In this document: one piece after another, positions 16,822 through 24,313 of the stretch
Layout: every line of letters begins with the position of its first letter
Numbering within the stretch: position 1 is the first letter of the stretch
NCBI GenBank assembly: GCA_051650965.1
Contig: JBOFRL010000041.1
Location: 47,173 to 111,172, forward strand
Length of the DNA stretch: 64,000 bases
Direction of reading: 5' to 3'
From: Enterovibrio sp051650965
GTDB lineage: Bacteria; Pseudomonadota; Gammaproteobacteria; Enterobacterales; Vibrionaceae
Notes under the pieces: model-generated
What the model was told of the DNA's origin: nothing
The model's database searches: none
The model's input: only the letters and a program-made list of their open reading frames with translations
Program-made: the position numbers and the translations under genes

Positions 16822-18076
16822 CTTTTTAGATAACGTATTGAATGATCAACATTTCAATAAAAATTTTTTCGAACAACAAGATAAAATAGCTTCTCTAACT
16901 CATTTTTTGCATAGTAAACAAGTTGAGTTTTCTGAGCATTTTAAGGAAGATGCAGTAAGTTTTCTAAAGTCAGTATTGTCTTGGAAGTATCCTGAAAAGG
17001 AAATATCTGATGATGTGGTTCAGGATGTATTAAACATGATGTCTAATAGCTCAGAAATGAGCTGTCCCTTCCCTACTCCTAATAATTCAGCTTTTACTTT
17101 TATAGACTTATTTGCTGGTATTGGAGGTTTTAGACTGGCATTACAAAATCTTGGTGGAGAATGTGTTTTTTCTAGTGAATGGGATCAGTACTCTAAAAAA
17201 ACTTATAAAGCAAATTTCGGCAAATTACCATTTGGTGATATTACTTTATCAGAAACTAAAGCTGCAATACCACATTCGTTTGATTTTTTATGTGCAGGCT
17301 TCCCTTGCCAAGCATTTTCTATTGCTGGTAAGAGAGGGGGATTCGAAGATACCAGAGGGACGCTTTTCTTTGATGTGGCTGAAATCATAAAAAGACATAA
17401 ACCCAAAGCATTTTTATTGGAAAATGTTAAGGGGTTAACTAATCACGATAAAGGAAAAACCTTAGACACAATACTTAATGTTTTAAGAGAAGACTTAGGC
17501 TACTTTGTTCCTGAACCTCAAATTATAAATGCAAAAGATTTTGGTGTGCCGCAAAATAGAGAAAGGATATTTATAGTTGGTTTTAGAAAAGACCTAAATA
17601 TTAATTTATTCAATTATCCTAGGCCTAAAAATATAAAAACTAGTGTTGCTGATATACTTGAAAAGAAAGAGGTTTCTGTTAAATATTATCTTTCAACACA
17701 ATATTTATCTACGTTGAAGAATCATAAAAAACGACATGAAGATAAGGGAAACGGTTTTGGTTACCAAATTTTAGATAATAATGGAATTGCTAACGCTGTT
17801 GTTTGTGGAGGAATGGGACGAGAGCGTAATTTGGTTTTAGATCATAAACTGACCAACTTTATACCTGTGACAAAAATTAAAGGTGTAGTGAATCGTGAGG
17901 GGATAAGAAAAATGACCCCTAGAGAGTGGGCTAGATTACAAGGATTTCCAGATGAGTATAAAATTATTGTATCAGATGCACAAGCATATAAACAATTTGG
18001 AAACTCAGTAGCTATTCCAGCCGTTCAAGCTATAGCTAAAGAAATATTAGATTTGTTGGGGATAGCATGTCAATAA
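16805..18076 (+). CDS. hpaIIM: DNA cytosine-5 methyltransferase, M.HpaII type (CCGG)
   Basis: Modification enzyme of a type II restriction-modification system; M.HpaII methylates the inner cytosine of CCGG. 423 residues: an N-terminal extension of ~95, then the ordered C5-methyltransferase motifs: I FIDLFAGIGGF, IV GFPCQAFSIAGKRGG with catalytic Cys168, VI ENVKGL, VIII QNRERI, and X QFGNSVA near the end. Long stretches agree with M.HpaII as I remember it, including the target-recognition part (KYYLSTQY, KGNGFGY, GGMGRERNLV), so CCGG specificity is likely. M.HpaII is shorter; the extension may be variable or the start further in. It overlaps the endonuclease gene by 10 bp. Very AT-rich. Confidence 0.92.
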   Translation: MVITDSFLDNVLNDQHFNKNFFEQQDKIASLTHFLHSKQVEFSEHFKEDAVSFLKSVLSWKYPEKEISDDVVQDVLNMMSNSSEMSCPFPTPNNSAFTFIDLFAGIGGFRLALQNLGGECVFSSEWDQYSKKTYKANFGKLPFGDITLSETKAAIPHSFDFLCAGFPCQAFSIAGKRGGFEDTRGTLFFDVAEIIKRHKPKAFLLENVKGLTNHDKGKTLDTILNVLREDLGYFVPEPQIINAKDFGVPQNRERIFIVGFRKDLNINLFNYPRPKNIKTSVADILEKKEVSVKYYLSTQYLSTLKNHKKRHEDKGNGFGYQILDNNGIANAVVCGGMGRERNLVLDHKLTNFIPVTKIKGVVNREGIRKMTPREWARLQGFPDEYKIIVSDAQAYKQFGNSVAIPAVQAIAKEILDLLGIACQ

Positions 18077-19155
18077 AAGGAAATATTGGAGAATGGAGTG
18101 AAATATATACCCTTCTAAAAGTATTAGGAGATGAAAAACTGTATGCTGGTAATGAATCACTTGAGAAACTTAAAGATCTTGTTTATCCAGTTCTTAAAAT
18201 TTTAAGAACAGAAAAGAATGATGAATTTGAATACTCAATAGATCAAAATGTTGTATTTATTACAAGTGCAGGTAAACAACTATTAAAACTTCCAGTATCC
18301 GATTTTGCTCAAAAAGCACAAAAAACACTTGAAAAAATATTAGAAAATAAAAAACAAAAAAATACCACATTTTCAATTCCTGAAATTGAAAATTTTATGA
18401 AACAGATACATTGCAGTTCTATAAAAGCATCATCAAGCCAAAAAACCGATATAACGATAGTTATACATGATGAAAAAACAAAACAACAACCTGTTCTTGG
18501 TTTTAGTATAAAATCTCAACTTGGTTCTCCGTCAACTTTATTAAATGCCAGTAAAGCTACAAATTTTAGATTTAAAATTCATGGTTTAAATTTTGATGAT
18601 ATTAGTGTAGTTAATAGCATTCAAAATCCAAATAAAATTATAAATAGAATTTCTAAGATTAAGGAGATTGGTGGGAAGCTAGAATTTGATAAAATAAATA
18701 ATAGTGTATTTTCAAATAATCTAGTATTAATTGATAGTTCTCTACCATTTATTGTAAGCAATATTCTTATTAATTTTTATGAATTAAACACTTCAAAATT
18801 GAAAGAATTAGTTGAGCACTTAGAAGAGCTTAACCCAGTAGGATTTGATACTTCAAATAATCATCGTTTTTATACATATAAAATTAAAAAAATGCTAACA
18901 GATATAGCATTAGGACTTACACCTGCAAAAGTATGGACTGGTCAATATGATGCAACTGGTGGTTATTTAGTCGTTAAAGATGACGGAGATATATTATGTT
19001 ATCATTTATATAATAAAAATGAATTTGAAGAATATTTATTCTCAAATACTAAACTTGAAACAGCAAGTACTAGTAAACATTCTTTTGGAGAAGTATATGA
19101 AGATTCTGGATGTTATTATTTGAATCTAAATTTGCAGATAAGATTTTTAAAATAG
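18067..19155 (+). CDS. hpaIIR: HpaII-family restriction endonuclease (CCGG)
   Basis: Partner endonuclease that would cut unmethylated CCGG in incoming DNA. 362 residues, like R.HpaII (~358). The N-terminus GNIGEWSEIYTLLK is the HpaII-family hallmark; a central region with 'KTDITIVIHDEK' followed by 'LGFSIKSQLGSPSTLLNAS' fits a D-x(n)-S/E-x-K nuclease core (Asp ~143, Lys ~164). Its ATG lies inside the end of the methyltransferase gene (10-bp overlap), so expression follows modification. No controller (C) gene is adjacent. A convergent terminator follows. Confidence 0.88.
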   Translation: MSIKGNIGEWSEIYTLLKVLGDEKLYAGNESLEKLKDLVYPVLKILRTEKNDEFEYSIDQNVVFITSAGKQLLKLPVSDFAQKAQKTLEKILENKKQKNTTFSIPEIENFMKQIHCSSIKASSSQKTDITIVIHDEKTKQQPVLGFSIKSQLGSPSTLLNASKATNFRFKIHGLNFDDISVVNSIQNPNKIINRISKIKEIGGKLEFDKINNSVFSNNLVLIDSSLPFIVSNILINFYELNTSKLKELVEHLEELNPVGFDTSNNHRFYTYKIKKMLTDIALGLTPAKVWTGQYDATGGYLVVKDDGDILCYHLYNKNEFEEYLFSNTKLETASTSKHSFGEVYEDSGCYYLNLNLQIRFLK

Positions 19156-19165
19156 AATATATTTT

Positions 19166-19192
19166 AAAGCCTACATTTTTGTAGGCTTTTTT
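19166..19192 (+). terminator. Terminator of the restriction-modification operon
   Basis: Inverted repeat AAAGCCTACA / TGTAGGCTTT with a TTTT loop, followed by a T-run. The stop codon of the converging small gene (19171-19173) lies inside its left arm, so it may serve both sides. Confidence 0.88.
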
Positions 19193-19548
19193 AATGCTAT
19201 AGAAAATTCTATCTCATTAGCTTTTTTTAGATCTACTTTTCTAAGCTCAGATAATGCAATATTAGTGATCTCTATTGATTGAAGAAATAGTGATTTAATA
19301 TTATTTATTTGAGCTTCTAAATCACCAATTTTTAATTGGTGGCTTTCTATTTTGTCTTTTAACCTTTGACTTGGGTCTTCTTTTCTATTTTCTAGGTTTT
19401 TCTTTATTATTAACCGTTCTTTTAATTTTTCTTTTTCATTATCACATATGTTTCCTTTCAATATTATTTTATCATTTAGATTATTAGATAAATTAGTTTT
19501 GTTTTTTGAATCTAGAAATATTTTTATAGCGTTTTTGTTATTGTCCAT
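19171..19548 (-). CDS. Small coiled-coil protein, mobilization-accessory candidate
   Basis: 125-residue charged protein, start taken as ATG at 19548 (MDNNKN...), since the upstream GTG overlaps the Shine-Dalgarno GAGG. The C-terminal two-thirds (residues ~45-120) is a long Lys/Glu-rich helix with heptad-like spacing (LKDKIESHQLKIGDLEAQINNIKSLF). It is divergent from the relaxase across a repeat-rich intergenic region, the usual place for relaxosome accessory (MobC-like) or copy-control genes. No family recognised; role is inferred from position only. Confidence 0.5.
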   Translation of the reverse strand: MDNNKNAIKIFLDSKNKTNLSNNLNDKIILKGNICDNEKEKLKERLIIKKNLENRKEDPSQRLKDKIESHQLKIGDLEAQINNIKSLFLQSIEITNIALSELRKVDLKKANEIEFSIALKKPTKM

Positions 19549-19685
19549 ATTATACACCTCACTAAATACAAAATATCATTAAGTAATTATATATCAATGA
19601 ATAATGTTGACTTTGTTTAAAATTATGTAATTAATATTATTGTGTAGAAGTTAGATTTTACACTTGGGATATATAATAAATAGAC

Positions 19686-19768
19686 TACCAACGATTCTAA
19701 AATATAAGTTTTCCATTGCTGCGCTCGGATAAACTTTAATTTTAGGTTGGTAAACTTTAAAAAGTTTA
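19686..19768. other. Repeat-rich region upstream of the relaxase (candidate oriT)
   Basis: The 260 bp between two divergent genes hold an inverted repeat TACCAAC / GTTGGTA (19686-19692 and 19746-19752), a duplicated TAAACTTTAA (19730-19739 and 19751-19760), and an 18-bp near-perfect palindrome TAAACTTT-AA-AAAGTTTA (19751-19768), plus a locally GC-rich spot (GCTGCGCTCGG, 19718-19728). Relaxase genes usually lie beside their nicking site, so this is the best oriT candidate; it could equally be an operator. Confidence 0.4.
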
Positions 19769-19809
19769 ATCAAATAAAAAGAGGGAATAAAAATATAGGA
19801 GAAAAGTAA

Positions 19810-21315
19810 ATGACAAAACAAAGATTATATCACTCTAATTTCAATCATCACGGACATCGTAGAGGTAAAGCAAATAGATCTCGTGCTCATAATTTAAGAG
19901 CCAAATCGGTTCTTGAAAATTTATATACAGATAAATTAGAAATTAATGACATCTGTGATTTCGATTTAACAAAAAATAATATTTTATATATTACTGATGA
20001 AAATGGCAAATTAAAAATATCTGATCCTGATAAAGGAGAAGACTTTTATAATCAAATAACATCTAAACTTGATAAAGAAAAAAAGGAATACTTGGCTAAT
20101 CTGGAAAGCGCCTTTAGCGACTCCAACAAAGCTGAATTGTCTGATAGAAGGGCAAAAGCAAAAGCTGCATTAAAACGTTATAAGGATGGCTCTGATGGTT
20201 CAGAATGTGAGTTCTGGCAAAACTTAACGGATAGGCTAGGCAATGATGAAATCGATCCAGAAACAGAAATTTCCAATTTGAAAAATTGTTCTGTCAAAAT
20301 AAAGCGTTTTAATCAAAAATTAAAACGAATAAAAGAACTATCAGATTACAATCAATTATTAGGTGTTAAAAGTAGAAATACAGAATATACAGTTTTTAGC
20401 AAGGAGTTGGTTTATAAGTTCCCTGATGATACAGGGCTGAATGTTAAACCTACTGATTTGGCAAATTTTGTAAATGCCATTAGTAAATCGTTATATCCTG
20501 ATTTTTCTATTAATTATTTAGTTATTCATTTAGATGAAAATCCAGATAATCCACATGCACATATTGAATACTCTGGAAAAAATAATAAAACTGGAGAGAT
20601 GGACATTCAGCAACAAGTTTTTTTGAACTTGAAAAGAGTATATAAAAAAGAAAGTAAGGTTTTTCCTTTTGGAAATAAGAAACATTATAATGATTTAACA
20701 TTTCCAGAAGTTCAAAAATTCGGTGAAGTATATCAAGATTATATTTTTGAAAAGATGAATGTTTTTTTAAAAGAAAGGAAATATGACATAAACCTTGAAA
20801 AAAGATCAGCAGCAGAAAAATTAAACGATTTTGAAAAATTCAAAGATAAATTTAGACCGTCACAAAAAAGAGAGTGGACTAGATCTAATAAATTGAAAGA
20901 ACAAAATAAGGTGGCTGATGAAAAATTAATAGAAACAAACGATAACATAGCTAAAAATAAAACAAAAATAGCAACTCAAAATCTGGTTATAAAAACAAGA
21001 AAAGAAGAGGTTGAAAAAATAGATATTGAAATAATTGATAAGAAAAATATTTTAAAAACACTGAATGAAAAAATTAATGATCTGAATAAGAAGTTTGAAG
21101 AATTAAAAGAAGCGGTAAAAGATGGTTTAATAAGTGCTTATGAATATGCAGTGAATGATTTAAAACCAAGCCTATTTAATTATTTTAAAAGGCAAAAACA
21201 AATTAACGAAATTGATCATAATTTAGGGGAGAGGTTAAAGAATGATGCGGTTGATTTACAACCAACTGAAGAAAAGAAAAATGTCATTATAAACAACAGA
21301 AATAAAATGAACTAA
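19810..21315 (+). CDS. Relaxase / mobilization protein (HUH type, MobV-like)
   Basis: 501-residue protein expected to nick the transferred strand at oriT and lead it into a helper conjugation system. The histidine motif HLDENPDNPHAH (His240, His249, His251) matches the HLDE..PHxH metal-binding motif of MobV/Pre-type relaxases. The N-terminus is basic (NHHGHRRGKANRSRAH). Residues ~340-440 form a long coiled coil (KTRKEEVEKIDIEIIDKKN...), and the tail is charged. Shine-Dalgarno TAGGAG lies upstream. It ends 17 bp from the converging rep gene. The exact Mob family is not certain. Confidence 0.75.
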   Translation: MTKQRLYHSNFNHHGHRRGKANRSRAHNLRAKSVLENLYTDKLEINDICDFDLTKNNILYITDENGKLKISDPDKGEDFYNQITSKLDKEKKEYLANLESAFSDSNKAELSDRRAKAKAALKRYKDGSDGSECEFWQNLTDRLGNDEIDPETEISNLKNCSVKIKRFNQKLKRIKELSDYNQLLGVKSRNTEYTVFSKELVYKFPDDTGLNVKPTDLANFVNAISKSLYPDFSINYLVIHLDENPDNPHAHIEYSGKNNKTGEMDIQQQVFLNLKRVYKKESKVFPFGNKKHYNDLTFPEVQKFGEVYQDYIFEKMNVFLKERKYDINLEKRSAAEKLNDFEKFKDKFRPSQKREWTRSNKLKEQNKVADEKLIETNDNIAKNKTKIATQNLVIKTRKEEVEKIDIEIIDKKNILKTLNEKINDLNKKFEELKEAVKDGLISAYEYAVNDLKPSLFNYFKRQKQINEIDHNLGERLKNDAVDLQPTEEKKNVIINNRNKMN

Positions 21316-21332
21316 TAATAGTTCATATTTAT

Positions 21333-22085
21333 TTAAAACTTAATATCATCTAAATTATTTTTTTCAGTTATTAATGTATCGTAGTGAAATTTATAGTATT
21401 CTGGTTTTATTTCATTTTTTTTATTTCTCTTTGGGTGTTTATATTCAAATTCGATGTTTATGCCGTTGAATGCTCTTTTTATCTGTCTTATCTTATCGGT
21501 TCTATTTAAATTACAGTTAATAGAAAGAACCTTTAATAAATAGTTTAAGTGTAAGTATCCTTTTGGTTTCATCATTGTTATTACTTTTAATTTTGTTGCT
21601 TTTGCTTCTCTGCAACTTTTTAACTCTTCGAGCTTTATTTTGTTGAAACCATTATTTTTGTTGTTGATTAAATTAAGGTATTCATCCGATAACTCTAATT
21701 CTACGGATTTGTTTAATGAGTTCGTTAATGCGTATTTTATTGCCTCTTCTTCATTTTCTTCTGTGTTATTTGTTGGATTTAGAAGAGATTTATTTACTAT
21801 AATAGATTTAAAAAAAGGTGATAAATTTAAATTGTTAATGATAGATTCCAATTTCTCAAAATTAAGTTTAGATCTGGGTAAATATGTATCTCTACTTAAT
21901 ATCCCATTAAGGGTAAATGTTTGCTTTCTTAATCCATTATCTTTATAGAGCATCGTTGATATAGATAGGATCATTAAAAAAACTTTAAAATCAATATTGT
22001 TTTTAAAGTTAAAAAATTCATAATGTAATGGGTTATCGCTTTTCATTATTTCGTTTGGTAATGCTAAAAATTGGTTGTTATTCAT
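21333..22085 (-). CDS. Plasmid replication initiator (Rep_3-like)
   Basis: 250-residue protein resembling iteron-binding initiators of theta-replicating plasmids: an N-terminal segment of the type 'NEIMKSDNPLHYEFFNFKNNIDFKVFLM', a central region, then a second winged-helix-like part (SCREAKATKLKVITMMK, then YLHLNYLLKVL and KIRQIKRAFNGINIEF). Four iterons lie 190-280 bp upstream of its start, which strongly supports the call. The resemblance to Rep_3 is by pattern and moderate on its own. Active replication is normally harmful in an integrated element, so control must be tight or the origin silent. Confidence 0.65.
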   Translation of the reverse strand: MNNNQFLALPNEIMKSDNPLHYEFFNFKNNIDFKVFLMILSISTMLYKDNGLRKQTFTLNGILSRDTYLPRSKLNFEKLESIINNLNLSPFFKSIIVNKSLLNPTNNTEENEEEAIKYALTNSLNKSVELELSDEYLNLINNKNNGFNKIKLEELKSCREAKATKLKVITMMKPKGYLHLNYLLKVLSINCNLNRTDKIRQIKRAFNGINIEFEYKHPKRNKKNEIKPEYYKFHYDTLITEKNNLDDIKF

Positions 22086-22275
22086 ATTATTTATTCCTTG
22101 TATTGGTTAATAACTTCGTAAAGAATAAAATAATACTAATATTGACTTAATGTTAAAGTGTTTTATACTTAATTATAATTATTCTTCTTGCCGGAAGTTT
22201 AAAATAATTGCTCTCATTAATTTGAGAGCTTTTATTTTTATAAGTATTATTAATACATATTTATTTTTTTTGTCA

Positions 22276-22366
22276 ATACCCCAATCTGTCTTTTATCTAT
22301 ACCCCTAAATGTCTTTATTTATACCCCGAACTGTCATATATATATAACCCTAAGTGTCAGCCTATT
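22276..22366 (+). repeat. Four iterons of a plasmid-type replication origin
   Basis: Four tandem direct repeats begin at 22276, 22299, 22321 and 22344 (period 22-23 bp, about two helical turns). Each starts with ATACCCC (fourth: ATAACCC) followed by a variable base, AANTGTC-like core (CAATCTGTC, TAAATGTC, GAACTGTC, TAAGTGTC) and an AT-rich spacer. They lie between the rep gene and the recombinase gene, beside very AT-rich DNA (22200-22275) that could serve as the melting region. No perfect DnaA box was seen. Confidence 0.8.
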
Positions 22367-22435
22367 AATGAAGACAATATAATTAATGAAGAGATTATCT
22401 TAATAAAGAAAAAGAATAATTAAGAGTATATAAAA

Positions 22436-22477
22436 TCGCTACGCTCATAAGCTGATGTTGGAATTTGAGCATAGCGA
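22436..22477. repeat. Stem-loop between iterons and recombinase
   Basis: Inverted repeat TCGCTACGCTCA / TGAGCATAGCGA (12-bp arms, one mismatch, 18-nt loop), locally GC-rich in AT-rich DNA. It has no T-run. It could be part of the origin, a partition or nicking site, or an mRNA end for the recombinase gene, which stops at 22555. Confidence 0.5.
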
Positions 22478-22554
22478 AAATTTATTTGTATTTCGTGATA
22501 ATTCTATCTTCAAACACAAAAATATATGGTTATTCGTATTTTACTAGCAAAATA

Positions 22555-24246
22555 TTATTCTAATGTGTAATCTTTTTCTGGAGTTTCAATTCCCCAGAAA
22601 TTTGTTGCTTTTAATATCTCAGCAAAACGTCCGTCCATTGTGCCATTTTTATAGGCTTGAACTACTTCCTCTTTAAGGTCGAAAAATTCTTTGAAACCAT
22701 CGGCTTTTTCAATAATATTCTTTGTTTTTTCTATCTTGCTATTTTTTACTTTAAAGTGAATGATTTGACCATTGTTATATAAAGCAGTACAGTTTCTGGA
22801 ATCGCTTGAAACTATAAATCCTGCAAAATTATCATTTATGAATTTTTTTGCTTTTTTTATTGAAATAGGATCGTTTTTGTCAAAATAATCTAATTTATTA
22901 TCACTTGATAATCTTGATATACTAACTTTGAAACTGGCTATACGTGCATCATTCTCTCTTATTTGTTTTTGTAGCTTTGAACTTTCTTTAAGATATATTG
23001 TAAAATCTAGTTCGTTATTATTGTTAAGTTCTTCAAGTAATAATAATTTTTCATTAATATCTTTTGAATAACCTGATATCTCAGTTATTTTTTCTTTTAT
23101 TTTTTTGATCTTATCGCTATAGTCTTGTGGTTTTTTATCTATTAGACCGAACATGTTAGGCATTGATGTTAGAAAATCATCATACTTTATAGATGCACTT
23201 TTACATTGTAGCCCTCGTCTACCTGAGCATTTAAGCATATGATAATATTTTTTACCTGTTTTTAAAGTTTTATCGTCAGTTTCAAAATAATATTTCTGGC
23301 CACAACCAGAACAAAATAATTTTCCTGTAAAGATGTTTATTGAATTTCGCCCTGACGTTTTTATTATTTTTTTTGTTTTAGTCATAGATTGAACTATATC
23401 CCAATCATCGTTTGAAATGATTTGAGGATAGTAGTTTTTAAAGGTATCACCAGTTTTTCGAATGTACAGTTCTCCTAATACACAGCGATTTTTTAAAATG
23501 TGATTTACTTTTGCTGAACTCCAAAGGTTAGTAAAATTTCTTTGTCTTTTTTTTGCTACTTGCGGAATTTTTTCATAATTTAGAGTTCTAGCTATTTCGT
23601 TAAAAGATGTTCCATTTATATACATTTTGAATATTTTTTTTACGATTTCAGCTTTTTTATTTAAAACAAAATTTGTTTCTTTCTTAGTGCCTTTATTGTC
23701 GATCCAACCAGGAAAAACCCCAACATATTGTATTTGTTTACCGTCATGTAGTGCGTCTAGTCTAGCGTCAAAACTCTTTAGAATCCGTTCTGATTTTTTT
23801 GCACTTTCTTCATTAGCCTGAGCCATCAGCATAGATGAATACATAACGCTCATTAAGTCATTGAGACTCTCTTTTGTGTAAACTCTCTTATCCATCAGCG
23901 TTATGACGTTGATATTGGCTCTAAGTATTTTTCTTAATACATCAGATGCATCATCTAAGCTCTGTCGTGAAAGTCGATCAAATTGCTCAACACACAGATA
24001 AGCAGTTCCGTCTGTCTCGATAATTCCCATATCTATAGCGTCAAAGAAATCACCTAGTGAGCCTTTTTTGATATGATCGGCATTATACGCTGATAAGCCT
24101 AAATCTCTCAATTCAAGGCTATCATTTACGGTATAGCCGTTCTCTTTCGCATACTTTAAAATATCGCCAAGTTGTCGCTTGTAAGAACTACCGCCAGATT
24201 GTTGTTCACTGCTAAACCGCACGTATGGGTATATGATTTTTTGCAT
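22555..24246 (-). CDS. Large serine recombinase (integrase of the island)
   Basis: 563-residue site-specific recombinase that would insert and excise the island at comM. The start is ATG at 24246, because AGGAG lies seven bases upstream; an in-frame ATG 8 codons earlier lacks this. N-terminal catalytic domain: YVRFSSEQ with the nucleophile Ser12, and 'EQFDRLSRQ' with the conserved Arg residues. Then a recombinase domain (residues ~160-290; FNEIARTLNYEKIP, KVNHILKNRCVLGELY), a zinc ribbon (CSGCG ~316 and KCSGRRGLQC ~348), a coiled coil (~380-440) and a C-terminal tail. The gene lies 65 bp from attR, the usual place. No excision factor gene is evident. Confidence 0.93.
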   Translation of the reverse strand: MQKIIYPYVRFSSEQQSGGSSYKRQLGDILKYAKENGYTVNDSLELRDLGLSAYNADHIKKGSLGDFFDAIDMGIIETDGTAYLCVEQFDRLSRQSLDDASDVLRKILRANINVITLMDKRVYTKESLNDLMSVMYSSMLMAQANEESAKKSERILKSFDARLDALHDGKQIQYVGVFPGWIDNKGTKKETNFVLNKKAEIVKKIFKMYINGTSFNEIARTLNYEKIPQVAKKRQRNFTNLWSSAKVNHILKNRCVLGELYIRKTGDTFKNYYPQIISNDDWDIVQSMTKTKKIIKTSGRNSINIFTGKLFCSGCGQKYYFETDDKTLKTGKKYYHMLKCSGRRGLQCKSASIKYDDFLTSMPNMFGLIDKKPQDYSDKIKKIKEKITEISGYSKDINEKLLLLEELNNNNELDFTIYLKESSKLQKQIRENDARIASFKVSISRLSSDNKLDYFDKNDPISIKKAKKFINDNFAGFIVSSDSRNCTALYNNGQIIHFKVKNSKIEKTKNIIEKADGFKEFFDLKEEVVQAYKNGTMDGRFAEILKATNFWGIETPEKDYTLE

Positions 24247-24281
24247 CACTAGACTCCTAATATTATGCAAATCTTAACATA

Positions 24282-24313
24282 AATTCTTTCCTGTAAATTA
24301 TATTAAAAAGCAC
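24282..24313 (+). other. attR: right junction of the island
   Basis: AATTCTTTCCTGTAAAT (24282-24298) is the inverted imperfect copy of the left-end motif; after 12 bases comes CAC (24311-24313), from which comM coding sequence (ACC GTC AAC CTC GCG) resumes. Confidence 0.75.

Larger units (their letters stand above)
16589..24310 (+). mobile_element. Integrative mobilizable plasmid-like island in comM
   Basis: A 7.72 kb insertion of much lower GC than its flanks interrupts comM after codon 66. Its direct repeats at the ends are only CAC (16589-16591 and 24311-24313), and joining the flanks there restores the comM frame (...RIT-VNLAP...). Contents from left to right: HpaII-type methyltransferase and endonuclease, a small coiled-coil protein, a possible transfer-origin region, a relaxase, a plasmid-type replication initiator with iterons, and a large serine recombinase facing inward from the right end. 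No conjugation machinery is present, so transfer would need a helper. The gene set is that of a small mobilizable plasmid plus an integrase. Confidence 0.88.

Noticed and set aside
16592..24310. Avoidance of CCGG by the island
   Set aside because: I found one CCGG (22191), but only about three are expected at this GC content and length, so the deficit is not meaningful.
16589..24313. Target-site duplication of a transposon at comM
   Set aside because: Only three bases are shared and no transposase is present; symmetric arm motifs and the serine recombinase explain the ends better.
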